This document shows positions 1 through 10,390 of a DNA stretch of 64,000 nt, piece after piece; the stretch's first letter is position 1, and every line of letters starts with the position of its first letter. The position numbers and the translations under genes are program-made. Under the pieces are notes generated by a model, which saw only the letters and a list, made by a program, of their open reading frames with translations, made no database searches and had not been told where the DNA came from. Source of the stretch: Conus ventricosus (taxonomy: Eukaryota; Mollusca; Gastropoda; Neogastropoda; Conidae); contig CM031595.1 in the NCBI GenBank assembly GCA_018398815.1, positions 50,917,489 through 50,981,488 of the forward strand. The letters run 5' to 3'.

Positions 1-412
1 CCAGCCTGACCGGTGCCAGCAGTCCAGCTTGGACCGTGCAAGCAGACCAACACCAGTGCCAGCAGTTGTGTCGTGTTGTGAAGGACAGTGAAAGAAAAAA
101 AAAGGAAAGAAAAAGACAGTGATTCGTTTAATAGTTAAAATCACCTGGCCAGGGTAAAGTAGAAAATCTATTTATACCGGGTTAGTTAATGATGTTTTAG
201 ACAAATGATTTTGTGAAGTTCAGGAAAGAGAGAATGTTTTATTTTGTTGATTCAACATGCATTGATGGTTCGTTTCTATGAACATGTGTAGTAAAGTTAT
301 AGACTTTACTAGGGGTTTGATGTAAACAAATGCTTTTTTTTGAAATATAATGAAAATCGTAAGCAAGTGTGAGTGTGTTTGGGTGGGGCGCTAGTCCTTC
401 CCCCAACTGACA
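1..412 (+). repeat. Partial 5' LTR of a Ty3/Gypsy-type retrotransposon
   Basis: Positions 1-412 repeat, in the same orientation, the stretch ending at 6969. Both share the motif GACCGGTGCC, the run of AAAGAAAAGACAGTGATTCG type and the end ...CTGACA. The copy is cut by the window start, so only about the last quarter of the LTR is present. After the shared CTGACA the two flanks diverge, which places the LTR end at 412. Confidence 0.75.
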
Positions 413-1936
413 TCCCCCAAAAGGGGGGAAAATTTTTTTGGGCGAGCTTGCCGGGATATTCGGGCCCATTTATTATAATTGTTCAACTTCCCCAGAGAGG
501 AAAAAAAGTTGGGGGGGGATTCAAGTATTGAAATCCAAAGACCAAGGGGTTTTTCTTACTGTATTTTCCCCCAAAATTTTTTAAAATAAAAGGCTTGGCA
601 TTGTTTTCCCAAGATATTTTAATACTAGGCTTGGCATTTCACCCCAAGTACTTTTTTCCACATTTTTCCCTATAATTCCTCTCATATTTGGGGGTCAGGC
701 GCGGGGCTTTTTAAAAACCCCCTAACAAACTTTTGTCCCAAGCTAATTTCATTCATTCATAGGTTGTGCTATCACGTATCGTGTGGGTAACCCCCTTTTT
801 GGCTTTTCGTGTAGAAAAAATCTTGTTAAAAAAAAAAAAAAAAAAGAGAAGTTAAAATGGCGGAAAAAAAAGAACACCCCAATTGAACATTGTGAGCTTT
901 CGTCGTGATTTGGGTTTATTTTAAAGGAATGATTGCGTGCATTTGTTAAAAACCAAACAAAAGTTGGAAAGAGATTGGAACGCGCGGAAAAAACCCCGTG
1001 TGCGGGAGAAGCGAAAAGAAATAAAAAAAATTAAAGGGTTTCGGGCCCTAACAATGATAAAAAAAACGCGGGAAAAAACAGAAAGACAAAAGGGGAAGCG
1101 CGGAAAACAGAAAATAAAGCGGGAAACAGAAAGGATTAAAGCTGGGGAAAAAACGCAGGAAACAGAAAAAAAATTTTCAACTAGAGCTAGAGAAAGTGAA
1201 AATCCCCAAAGGGGGGCCCACCGAGGTTTGGAGTTCAGTTTCCAGTGACTTGGGGCGCCAAATCCCCCCGACCCAAGTTGCCAAAATTCTGGGAAAGGGG
1301 CCCGTTTCCGATTAAATGCATACACATCTTTTTCAAAAACTTTTGAAAAACCAGCCCGGGGTTTTGGCCCCCCAGAAGAGTGGGCACCCTTTTGTGGGCG
1401 TTATTTTTGACGGGTAAGGCATTACAAATTTTAAACTGGGGTTGCCAGCAGAACAACAGTCTGTTTTCGGGGGGCTGTGAAGGGAAAATTTTTTGGGATG
1501 AAGGTTTTTTGGACCTAACAAAAAGGGGGGGTTCAGGAAGAAATTTGTTCAGCAAATTACAAACAGGTAACGTCACTCAGTTTGGTGCACGTTAAACCCA
1601 CTTTTTTGAGAAGGGGTTTTAGATTTGAGTGGTACGAAAAAGGGAGTTCGCTAAATTTGAAAGAGTATTTATGAAAAAAAACAAAATTTTGTCAGGTTGC
1701 GGCCCTGATTTAACCATAAAATTTGAAAGAAAGACAGCCAGAAAACCGCAGGGGGGATTTGTTAAAGTTCGAAAGGGGGTTGATAGAGAGGCCTTTTGGG
1801 CCCCCTAAGGTCAGGAGAAACAGGTGTTGGGGAAAAGGGTTTGAAAAGATTTAAAGGAGACTAGGGGAGTTTTCTGCGGGGGTCTGAAAAACCCCAGTGG
1901 GGGGGCCCGGAAGGAAGGGGAAAAGGGGAATTTAGG

Positions 1937-1981
1937 TGTTTCATTTGCACAAAAAGGGAAAATTTGGCGGGGGATTGTCCC
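1937..1981 (+). pseudogene. Gag nucleocapsid zinc-knuckle remnant
   Basis: In one frame this reads C-x2-C followed after nine residues by D-C-P, the shape of a retroelement CCHC knuckle with its histidine lost or corrupted. It lies upstream of the integrase and RT blocks, as expected for Gag. The surrounding sequence is too corrupted to define the rest of Gag or a protease. Confidence 0.45.
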
Positions 1982-2779
1982 ATGGGGTTCCCAAAAGGGC
2001 AGCACCTTGCAAGAGGGGGAAAAAGGGGTCCCCAAGGGGAAACCCACCTGCAGGGGAAACCCAAAAAGGGATTCAGTCGGAAGAGGGGGGAGGGCAGTTT
2101 AAAGGTTGCACTGGACACGCCCAGGGGTTTTCGGGATGGGGGGGCACTGGGGGCGGAGGGGTTTCCCTTTCCCAGTGGAAGAAGGGGGGAAATTGGCCGG
2201 GCAGAGGGTGAAAGTGTTACGGGGGACACGGGGTTTGTTCATGGGGGGGTATTACGAACAACGCTGGTCGAGGGGGGGGTTTTTGAAAAGGGCAAAATCC
2301 AAAACCTGTACTCTAATCGTTGGCACTGGGGAGGGATTTTCCAGTTGCAAAGGGTTTAAAGGGAACGTACCCCTTACTTCTCAGGCGGGGTTGCTGCTTT
2401 GGGGTGATGGAAAAACCCCCTTCCCTGTTTTTGTTCTTTGGGGAAATTTTTCCCGGGGGCAAGGGATCCGGGGATCCGATTTGTTGACGGGCTAGGGGCA
2501 GCAGTTCAGACACGGAGCAGAAGAAGGAGGAAAAGGTTTTTAAAACCCGGGTTGTTGTTCCAGGAAGGGGTGGGGGCTTTGAGGTTGCCCCTAAATTGTT
2601 AGGGAAACCCGCGGGAAAACAAACCCCCCTTCGCTCGTAAAGTTTTGGGGGGTTGGAAGGGTGGAGAGAAACGGGGTTAGAGGGGGGGGAAAACAAAATT
2701 TTTCTTGGGAAAGGGGCTTTTTTTCCCGAGTGGGTTCCCCAAAAGGGGAAGGGACGGGTTAAGGTGAACTCAGTTAGGG

Positions 2780-3500
2780 GTTCCCAGCAGGTTATCGGGG
2801 ACACTGTATTTCAGTGGGCACGGTCGTCTTTGGGGGGTCATTTTCGGCCCAGCAAAACAGCTGACCGAATTTTTGATGATTTTCTTTGGCAGGAGCAAGG
2901 GGCCGAAATCAAGCGTTTCTGCATGTCATGGGGGAACGGGGTGTCAAAGGTCAGCCACATGAGGGTGAAGGGGAAAGGGGCGCCTCTTAAACTTTCCCCC
3001 TTTTAAATTTTGACAAAACCGGGTTCGGAGAGTGGCTGTGGATCTGATTGGCCCAAATTTTCGCCCCGTTCCAAAGGGGGGCCCCAGGGATGAGCATGCA
3101 AATTTGGCCCAAGGGAAAGTTTGCAGGAGGCTAGGGTCGTCCAGAAGAAGGGAATATGGCAGGAAAAGGGGAGGGGAAGGGAATTCCTCAAAAGGGGGGA
3201 GATCAAGTCCTGTTACTGCTTTCCCCCGGATACAAAAAGCTTTCTGATGCTTTGGGAAAGGGGCCCCTTTTTACCCTCAATTTAAAAGGGAGATCAGGAT
3301 CCCAATTTGAATGAATGGGAAATCAAAACTTTTTTCCCTGCAAATTTTTTCTTTCCCCAAATACATTCAGCGTGAAACCCGCACAAAAGGCGCCGCAGCC
3401 CAATTTAAATTTAGGGGGGTAAGGGGACCCCCAGAAGAAGGGGAGATTTGTTTTCCTGAGTTTCCCGGAGAAGAGTCAACAGGGGTGGGTTTATGTATTT
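2780..3500 (+). pseudogene. Integrase (zinc-binding and catalytic core), frame-broken
   Basis: The run ADRIFDDF (near 2860), followed by EIKRFC and a Cys pair, matches the spacer and second half of the Ty3/Gypsy integrase HHCC zinc finger. At 3032-3055 the reading VAVDLIGP gives the first catalytic aspartate of the DDE core in its usual family context. The core beyond this breaks up in homopolymer noise, so the second Asp and the Glu cannot be placed. Identification of integrase is firm; its end is approximate. Confidence 0.7.
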
Positions 3501-3559
3501 TAAAGGGGTAGAAAAAAAGGAGACAGGAGGAAGTTAGGGGCCCTAGAACCCGTATAGGG

Positions 3560-4330
3560 GGCCTTTACTGATAAACCCGGCGGGACAAAATTTTAGAAAA
3601 CATGTACGGTGGGGTTAAAAATCGCCAAAAAAAACCCTACATGTGAAAGCCCCAAACCCATCCCATATTTCCCCCAACAAGTATTTGAGGGGAGGTAGAA
3701 AAAAATGTTGGACCTTTGGGGGGATTTAACCCTCCCCAAAACATCATATAGTTCACCCCTCGTTTTTAGTGAGGAAAAAGTCAGGGGGAGGGATCGATTC
3801 TGTGTTGACTAAAGACGTTTTTAACAGTGGTTTACCAAGGGTCGATGCAGGGTCATAAACCCAACATGGAAGGGCCTGTTCGCTCAGATCGCCCCCAAGC
3901 AAGACCAGTATTTTTTACCCGGAAAATTTAGCAAGGGTTTTCTGGCAAAAGCCCTTTAGTGGGACTCAAAGGAAGTCACAGCATTCTCCACCCTATGGGG
4001 CTTTTACCCGTTGGGGGAGGTACTTTTCCCCTTTTGGGGTGGTCAAGCACCTGCAATTTTTTCTCGGATGGGTGAGGAAGTTTTTGGGCGGGGTTGGAAG
4101 GCGTTGTGAATTTCATGGATGACCCTTCTGATAGCATCCCAGACATGGGAGGGGCTATGAGGCAGCTAGGATCAGTTTTTTTTGAGAGGTTGAGGGGGAA
4201 AAACCCCAAACTTTTTTCAGCCAGACCAACAAGTCCAGGTTGGTTTTCCCAAACCTGGAGTTCCCGGTTTTTGTTGTCGGGGGCCCACACCCCCGGGAAA
4301 CCAGAAAGGGGGGGGAAAAATGGAGAAGAG
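3560..4330 (+). pseudogene. Reverse transcriptase, frame-broken
   Basis: Reading across frames, 3950-4090 shows the RT fingers/palm pattern with F-S-T-P-Y-G followed by a PFGVV-like motif. FMDD, a YxDD-type catalytic box, is clean at 4112-4123, and MRQLG and FERLR follow as in Ty3/Gypsy RTs. The element would use this enzyme to copy its RNA. The block lies downstream of the integrase, the reverse of ordinary Ty3/Gypsy pol. The limits are approximate because no long frame survives. Confidence 0.7.
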
Positions 4331-4399
4331 ATGAATTCAGAGGACCAAAGCCCCCCCAGAAGTCAGGAGGGCTGCTAGGTTTTATTTGGTTTTTTATAG

Positions 4400-4956
4400 G
4401 GAGTTTGGGTTTCCCAAAATTTCCCCCCTGCGATCCGAGGGCCTCTCATTGAAATTTGGGCAAGGCAAGGGAAAACCCCGGGAGTGGTTCGAGTGGTCAG
4501 ACCCCTGCGGAGGGAAGCCCGCAGACGGTGTTGGAAAGGACTAGGTTCCCGTTTCCCTCTTGAAGGGAAACCCGATATGTTTTAAACCCTTTCTGGTTTC
4601 TTCAGATGGGAACAGGTGGTGGGATTAGGGTTTCAAGGGATTGTTTTCAGGAGCAGAAGAGGCGATTTTCCCCGGGAGTTGCTAGCAGGGAAATTTTACA
4701 AAGTGTGGGAAAAAGGGTACGCAAAGGGGGGAAAGGAGTGTTTAGGGTGTGTGTGGGGCCCCTGCAGAAGTTCCCCAAAAAATTGGGAGGGGAAAAAAGT
4801 TCGTGATAGAGAAAAGGGTCCCAAACCCCTCCAAAAATTTTGCAGGAGGCACAGCTGAAAAACAGCAGGGTTCTGCGTTGGGCAATGGCACTGCAGCCCT
4901 ACAGGTACGAGTGCAGTACATTCCCGGTCGACAGAATGTCGGAGCTGACTATTAAG
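4400..4956 (+). pseudogene. RNase H domain of the Gypsy-type pol, 3' end
   Basis: The clean end of this block (about 4869-4953) reads RWAMALQPY, then a segment ending GRQNVGADY. This is the hallmark C-terminal end of Ty3/Gypsy RNase H. A stop follows at once and no integrase block follows before the 3' LTR, so RNase H ends the pol polyprotein here. Confidence 0.65.
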
Positions 4957-5276
4957 CCGTGTATCTAGCAAGCTGCAACTCAGAGGAAGTCAGTAAATAT
5001 CCGGGGTGCTTTGTTGATAATATGTGTTGATGACATTTATGTTGATTGGATAATGGGTTCATTCCCAGTTGGCTATGGTTCATATTCTGTGTGTGAGACT
5101 TGTTCATATTTTTCTTTGTGAGACTTGTTCATGTGAATGTAGTTATCTTGGAGCTTTACAGTCGCTTGGGTAGTGATACATTATTTGCAATAAGTGAGGA
5201 TGGAGATTCCTCAGTGAAGTGTCATGGATCGTGATCATACTATATTGTGCTTTTCATAGGAATTGTGAAGGGAAGA

Positions 5277-6969
5277 TGTGGCAAATCCGCAAGTAGGGGA
5301 ATTGCATAGGTGCGCACAGAGGTCGTTATAAAATGAGTCGAAATAACGCAAGAGTGCACGTCAATGATAACTCATTGGAGTGGTATTCACTAATGATATA
5401 TTTTATAATTTGTAAACCGGTTGTTGTAAAGTATTTTTCAACTTTGCACGTGTAGCTGTGGGTCAGCAAATTCGGTTGTTGTCTTTTTTGTACCGTTGTT
5501 TTGAGACAATGCGGAGCATGGTCTTTTGCAAGGGGGAAATTGTCACGGTCAAAAATAAACTCAACCAAATTCGTGGTCAATCGCCACCAGCCCAGTTGGA
5601 CATAAGCTCTAACGCAAATATTCTGGGCGTCAGGCGGACGGCCCCATGGTTTCGGATCCAGGCAATTAAGCATAGGGAGAGGCTCCACAGAGACGGTCTG
5701 TCCAACCAGCCGGACTAAAATTAGCTGACCGACGCATTCACCTGTCGCCTCAGCCAATTAAAGGCTATTTTTAGCTCTCGTGGAGACAGCACTGTCTGCT
5801 AGACGGACTAAGACGTCCCGGCCGAATGTCTCGATTGGTCTGCCAGCCACGTCGTTTGGGGCCTACCCAGACTCATCTAGCCAATTTAGAGTGACCAGTG
5901 TCCACGAATTAAGCCACACGGCGCCAGTTAAGTAGGAAAGGGGAAGGTAGTGTGTGGGTGGGGTGAAATCTAGCTAATCAATTAAATGACCATTTGACCA
6001 CCACAGAGAGTAAGGTGTGTAGCGTGACTGTCATGTTTGAATATCCAATGTGAATTAAGAGGCGATAACTTCGGGGTGTCAGGGGTAAAAAATACTGACC
6101 AATGGTACTCCCCTTGTTGGACGAGTTCTGAACGAAAAGAAGGATGTGAGAGTGAGAGAACGGGGAGAACGGGGGGATATACGAACAGAGAGACAAGAGA
6201 GAGAGGTCCTGAGTGAATCTCTGAGGAGAGAAACGCAGAGAGATGAGGGGAGGAGAGAAGAGAACCAAGTTGGAGAGATTAGCATGAGATAGTCTGCCGA
6301 GGAAGGACGAAGGAGAGATGTGGAGAGAGAGGAGAGTTGCCAAACTAATGAAGAAGAAAAGAAAAAAAGAAAAAAAGAAAAGAAAAGCAACCATGTCCCT
6401 TGTGATGAAGAGCAGACTAAAAGAGAGAGAGAGAGAGGGAGTGCAATGTGTTTAATGCGGGAAGAAGAAAGGAGAACAGATCGCTGTTATAGTCACTGTT
6501 CTATCCTCACTTGGGTTTCGACCTCATACTTGGCGCCAGCCGCCACTTTCATCAGTCAGTCCAGCCTGACCGGTGCCGCAGTCCAGCTTGACCGGTGCCA
6601 GCAGACCAACACCAGTGCACGCAGTTGGTGTCGTGTTGGAAAGTGACAGGAAAAGAAGAAAAGAATAGAAAAGAAAAGACAGTGATTCGTAAATAGTTTA
6701 AGATCACCTGCCAGTAAAGTAGAAATCTATATAACCCCGGTTAGTTAATGATGTTTAGACAAATGATTTTTGTGAAGTTCAAGGAAAAGAGAATGTTTTA
6801 ATTTTGTTTGATTCCATAAGCATTGATGTTCGTTCTATGAACATGAGTAGTAAAGTTATAGACTTTACTAGTGGTTTTGATGTGGACGAATTTGCATGAG
6901 ATATGAATGAGAATCGTAAGCAAGCTGTGAGTGTGTTTGGGCTGTGGCGCTAGTCCTTCTCCACTGACA
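5277..6969 (+). repeat. 3' LTR of the Gypsy-type element
   Basis: The last ~410 bases duplicate window positions 1-412. The 5' boundary is inferred from a purine run (GAAGGGAAGA, 5267-5276) directly followed by TGTGGC, the usual polypurine tract and TG start. The end is CTGACA, giving TG...CA termini and about 1.69 kb. A TATA-like TTATAAAAT lies near 5325 and a GA-rich stretch at 6130-6440. The 5' limit is an inference because the first LTR is cut. Confidence 0.6.
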
Positions 6970-6984
6970 TCACCCGAGTTTGAC

Positions 6985-7700
6985 AGGGGGCGGTATCCAT
7001 CGACCTGAAAGATTGCTACTTCCAACTCTTTGATCCACCCAAGGGACAGGACGTATCTCCGCTTCGGGTGGTGAACCGCGTTATACAGTTCAGGGCTCTC
7101 CCTTTGGCTAGCCCCGGCCCCCTGTGGGTTTTCCCACGAAGTGGCCCCGGGAACTTTTGTTGCATGTTTACGGAAGAAAGAATCGTCTGATGGCCTATCT
7201 CGAACGATTGCTTCTTCTTCTTGCCTCATCCAGCACTCGTGCTCCCACAAGGCCCTGCCAGTTTTTAAACCTCTGTCAGCAGCTGGATTGTTCGGCAACG
7301 ATGAGAAGTCACGATCTCATCCCGTCGCAGCAGTTTCAGTTTCTGGCATGTCCTTCCGCACCCCACTGGTTGGTCTCTCCAACCCCTCCAACGCCTGGTT
7401 TCCCTCCAGCACCTCTTGGCCCATCTCCTTCCTTGGATCAGGCCACCAGCCAGAAAGCTGGCCTCTCTCTGGTCTGGATGGAGTCCTGGCCCTGCTTAGT
7501 GCCCCTCAGACGTCTGCACCAAACGCGGGTTCATTGCCTCTTTCGCAACGTTTGGTCTCAGCTTGCAGTCGTGGGAACTTCCGATCCTTTCTCCGGTCAG
7601 TGGTTCCAGTCATCGTGGCCCAATTGCTCTCCAGACCCTGGCTGGCTCAGGGAGTCCCCATACACCCCCTCCTCCAACAGGAGGACATGTTCACACGCTC
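6985..7700 (+). pseudogene. DIRS copy A reverse transcriptase fragment
   Basis: SIDLKDCYF at 6996-7022 is the first catalytic RT box with its aspartate. At about 7185-7200 the expected YLDD box reads YLER, because one extra A and one missing G shift the frame and shift it back. Thumb-region similarity to copy B continues to about 7600. The domain lacks its N-terminal part, which lies beyond the LTR insertion. Confidence 0.65.
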
Positions 7701-7915
7701 CCAGTCCGGGTGGGTGCCCACGTCAGCTCTCTGACGGGCGGTCCGGGCAATGGTCCCCGGAGATGGGGATCCTGGCATATCAATCGGCGTGGAGCTGGAG
7801 CCGGGTTCAGAGCCCTCCAAGGAGTTTCTTAGTTTCTTCCCTTCCTGAAGGGGAAAACACGTTCTCCTCAACACCGACAACACGACTGTGGCGGTTTACT
7901 TTTCAACAATAGCAA

Positions 7916-7989
<74 letters not shown>

Positions 7990-8350
7990 CGCGTCTCACC
8001 CCCTGTCCCTGAGGCGGAACAAGCTTCTCCTTTGGTGCGAGACACAATCAATCCGGATCTCGCCAAGCAACGTCCCGGGAAGATCAACATTCTTCGCGAC
8101 TCCCTCAGCAGGTCGCACATGTTACTTCCCTCAGAATGGACTCTCGGCCACTCAATCCTGGAACCTCTCTCTCTGGCTGTATGTTCAAACCAAAGGTAGA
8201 CCTGTTCGCCACCCCGGTTCAACCACCTCTCCAGCTGTATGTCTCCTCCCCAGTTCCTCCGGATACGGCAGCGTGGGCTGTGTCAGCCTGTCCATCCCTT
8301 GTCCCGACTGGACCGGGCCCCCCTATGCCTTCCTCCCCCCGTTCCCCCTT
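7700..8350 (+). pseudogene. DIRS copy A RNase H region with poly-G interruption
   Basis: In mixed frames this matches the RNase H of copy B: segments GWGAHVSSL, LNTDNTTVA, a PGK(L/I)NIL(A/R)DSLSRS motif and a VDLFATR-like region. A run of 74 G at 7916-7989 interrupts the domain just after the TDNTTVA segment. Copy B has a shorter G run at the same place. Confidence 0.65.
7916..7989 (+). repeat. 74-base poly-G tract
   Basis: Uninterrupted G inside the RNase H coding region of DIRS copy A. The matching site in copy B (33537-33549) is 13 G, and 14 C at 63721-63734 in the reverse-oriented copy. The length may be an over-call at a naturally Gly-rich coding stretch. Confidence 0.95.
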
Positions 8351-8599
8351 CTGGGAAAAGTGTCCCGCAAAGCAATGGAAGTAGACGCAGCCACGCTTAT
8401 TCTTGGTGGCCCCATGCCTGGGCCGCCCAAGCGTGGTTTCCAGAACTGTTTTTACACCTGTCCTCAACGTGCCTCCTATACCGATCACGCCTAAAGCAAA
8501 GTCCCTGCTTCAGCCACGGTCAGGCCATTCCACACGGCAACAAAACTGCTGCAGTCCTCACGCCTGTCTACTGTGCGGGACACGCTGTTCGGCACAAGC

Positions 8600-9680
8600 G
8601 GCCTCCCCAGCGGTAATCGGCCTTGTGGAACATCCCACAGGCCAGGGGCAACCCAAAGTGTCTACAGTGGCCACTGGAATGGCTTGGCTCTCTTGTGCTC
8701 CAACCACGCAGTATCACCTCATTCTCCCTCTCAATGCCAATTGGCGAACTACCTACTTTCCTTTCATCGGAAAAAAAAAACAAAAACTTATCAGGCCCTC
8801 CTCTGTTAGGAGTTCACAGGGCGCTATTGTCCACCACTATCGCCAGTTAGGGGCCCCGTCCTTCGGGACACCCTATTCTTCGATCTGGTCAGAGGAGCCC
8901 CCTACAGGAGGCCCGATGCCCCCGCCGTACCCCGAGTGGGAGCTTTTCTTAGTCCTCTCCGCCCCAGCTCCCCTCTTAACGGAGCCCATCCGGAGTGGTT
9001 TTCCTCTGAAATTACCTTTCCTTCAAAACAGCACTTTCTCGTTTCCCTGCCTCAGGGAGGCGCTGCAGTGAAGTGCCCGCCCTTAGTGGGCCGGCCTGGG
9101 AGCTCGCTCTTCCCGAACCGATAGGCTCGATTATCTCTTCGCCTCCTCCCGAATTTTTAGCGAAAAACCCAGTTGCCAGTTCTCCTTCCCCGACTATCGC
9201 CATTCTTCCTCTCACTTCTATTCACGGCCCCAACGACGAAGACCGCACTCTACTGTCCGGTGGCGCGCTCTGCGGGAGTATAGAAACGCAGAAATCGTTC
9301 TCGCTCCAAGCAGCGCACTTTGTTTCTCTCTTACAACGAAGGTTATAAGGAGACAGCAGACGCCTTCAATCTCTCGATGGCTGAGAGAAGTCATTAAATC
9401 TGCCGTACGCGAGACCTGAAGGGGATGGGCTGTTTTCGCACAAGACCTCATGAGATTAGGCATGGTCGGCTCGCTGGCATTGAAACTCATAATGGCCAGC
9501 AATCAGTAGGTGTTAATGCCGCATATTGGCGGTCCCCCCTGGCACCTTCATCCAATTCTACACTGCGCGAGCGTTTCTCGTCTGCGCGATATTGTCTAGT
9601 GCATCGCACAGCTGTGGTGGCCTCAACACTCCATCTCCCGCCACAACGGTCCGGCTCTCTCCGCTCCTACCGGCGGTAAC
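8600..9680 (+). pseudogene. DIRS copy A tyrosine recombinase, frame-broken
   Basis: Segments across frames match the DIRS/Ngaro recombinase: EFLAKNP near 9155, LTSIHGPNDEDRTL near 9210, a PHEIR box near 9447 (the H-x-x-R of the active site) and AAYWRSP near 9520. The recombinase would join the circular cDNA to the target. At least three frame changes are needed to read it through, and the catalytic tyrosine region is not clear. Confidence 0.6.
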
Positions 9681-9749
9681 CGGGTGAGCCCACCTTCCAG
9701 GTAGTGCGACTCTGCATTAGTGACCACAGAAAAGTATTGTAATTTATAA

Positions 9750-10053
9750 GGAAATTCTTATTCCCTAAAATTACGTTTAATAATCTAACATACTACCCGT
9801 GGCTCAACCAATCCCCTCCTACCTTCCCGCCTTCCATGGTTCCATCAGGAGTTCTGCAGTCAGGGTTTGATATACCTCGAAAAGAGGTGGGTCTGAGCAG
9901 CGCAAGGCACGAGCCCTTTCAAGGGTGTTGTTGGTCCGTACAGACTTTATGGTATACAGGCAGGGATAGCAAAATGCTGCCGCTTATTGCATAAATGAGA
10001 GCCAAACGGTAAGTTATGTTAGATTAACCTATTTTTTTAGAATAAAAATTTCC
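9750..10053. repeat. DIRS copy A terminal inverted repeat/internal complementary block
   Basis: The stretch 9750-9798 (GGAAATT...ACTACCCG) is approximately the reverse complement of 10008-10053 (CGGTAAG...AATTTCC), with about 210 bases between. Copy B ends the same way with a different sequence. In DIRS elements this is the internal complementary region followed by the right terminal repeat, so 10053 is taken as the element end, about 155 bases before the first WDFY3 exon. Confidence 0.6.
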
Positions 10054-10208
10054 TTTATGTGTGTTGTCGTTCATACTTGACATGGATTTGAATAGAATTA
10101 CTGATGAATGGCTTGGAGTACCTAGCATGCCTGACTGATGAATTAAAAATTGGGTATGCCATTTGTATGAAATTTTGTAATAGACCAATTCTTTTTTTTT
10201 TTTTCCAG

Positions 10209-10390
10209 CCCCTGCCGATAGCAATCTTGTGCTGACGACCTTGCTGAGAATACTGCGGTACACAGTGTGTATCGTGATGTCCCTTCGTCTTCCGAGATGT
10301 TGGGATCTTGGAGGTCATGGTCACCTGTCTGCCATCGCTATGCTGGCGCACCTCGACAAAGAACTACACAGACACCCACCACAGAGTCTT
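10209..10390 (+). CDS. WDFY3: WDFY3 exon (frame-broken)
   Basis: An acceptor ...TTTTCCAG precedes and GTCAGT follows. TLLRILRY, PFVFRDVGILEVMV and HRYAG lie in different frames, and together match the armadillo-like part of WDFY3 around FKDVFREVGLLEVMVNLL. At least two single-base indels are needed. Confidence 0.75.

Larger units (their letters stand above)
413..5276 (+). mobile_element. Ty3/Gypsy-type element body, gag-INT-RT-RNaseH order
   Basis: This is the internal region between two LTRs. Weak but recognisable blocks occur in order: a Gag zinc knuckle near 1937, an integrase zinc-binding segment and core near 2780-3500, a reverse transcriptase with an FMDD active site at 4112, and an RNase H end near 4953. 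From about 413 to 4860 the text is full of inflated runs of G, A, T and C that break every frame every few dozen bases. The LTR and the sequence beyond are clean, so this looks like failed consensus rather than ancient decay. Integrase before RT is the unusual order known from Gmr1-like elements. Confidence 0.7.
6970..10053 (+). mobile_element. DIRS-type retrotransposon copy A (3' part)
   Basis: The order is RT, RNase H, then a tyrosine recombinase, followed by a terminal block with a ~48-bp inverted repeat. This is the architecture of DIRS-like elements, which integrate with a tyrosine recombinase and make no target duplication. The copy starts abruptly inside the RT fingers because the Gypsy LTR is inserted there. 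Its 5' part must lie left of the window. Several frame breaks suggest a dead copy, although homopolymer error may contribute. Confidence 0.75.

Noticed and set aside
937..1248. Lys/Arg-rich frame of about 100 codons
   Set aside because: It lies in the homopolymer-inflated block. Its composition follows from A- and G-runs.
7124..7912. 262-codon frame as a new Pro/Ser-rich protein
   Set aside because: It is a mixed-frame reading through a DIRS RT/RNase H; the true matches move between frames.
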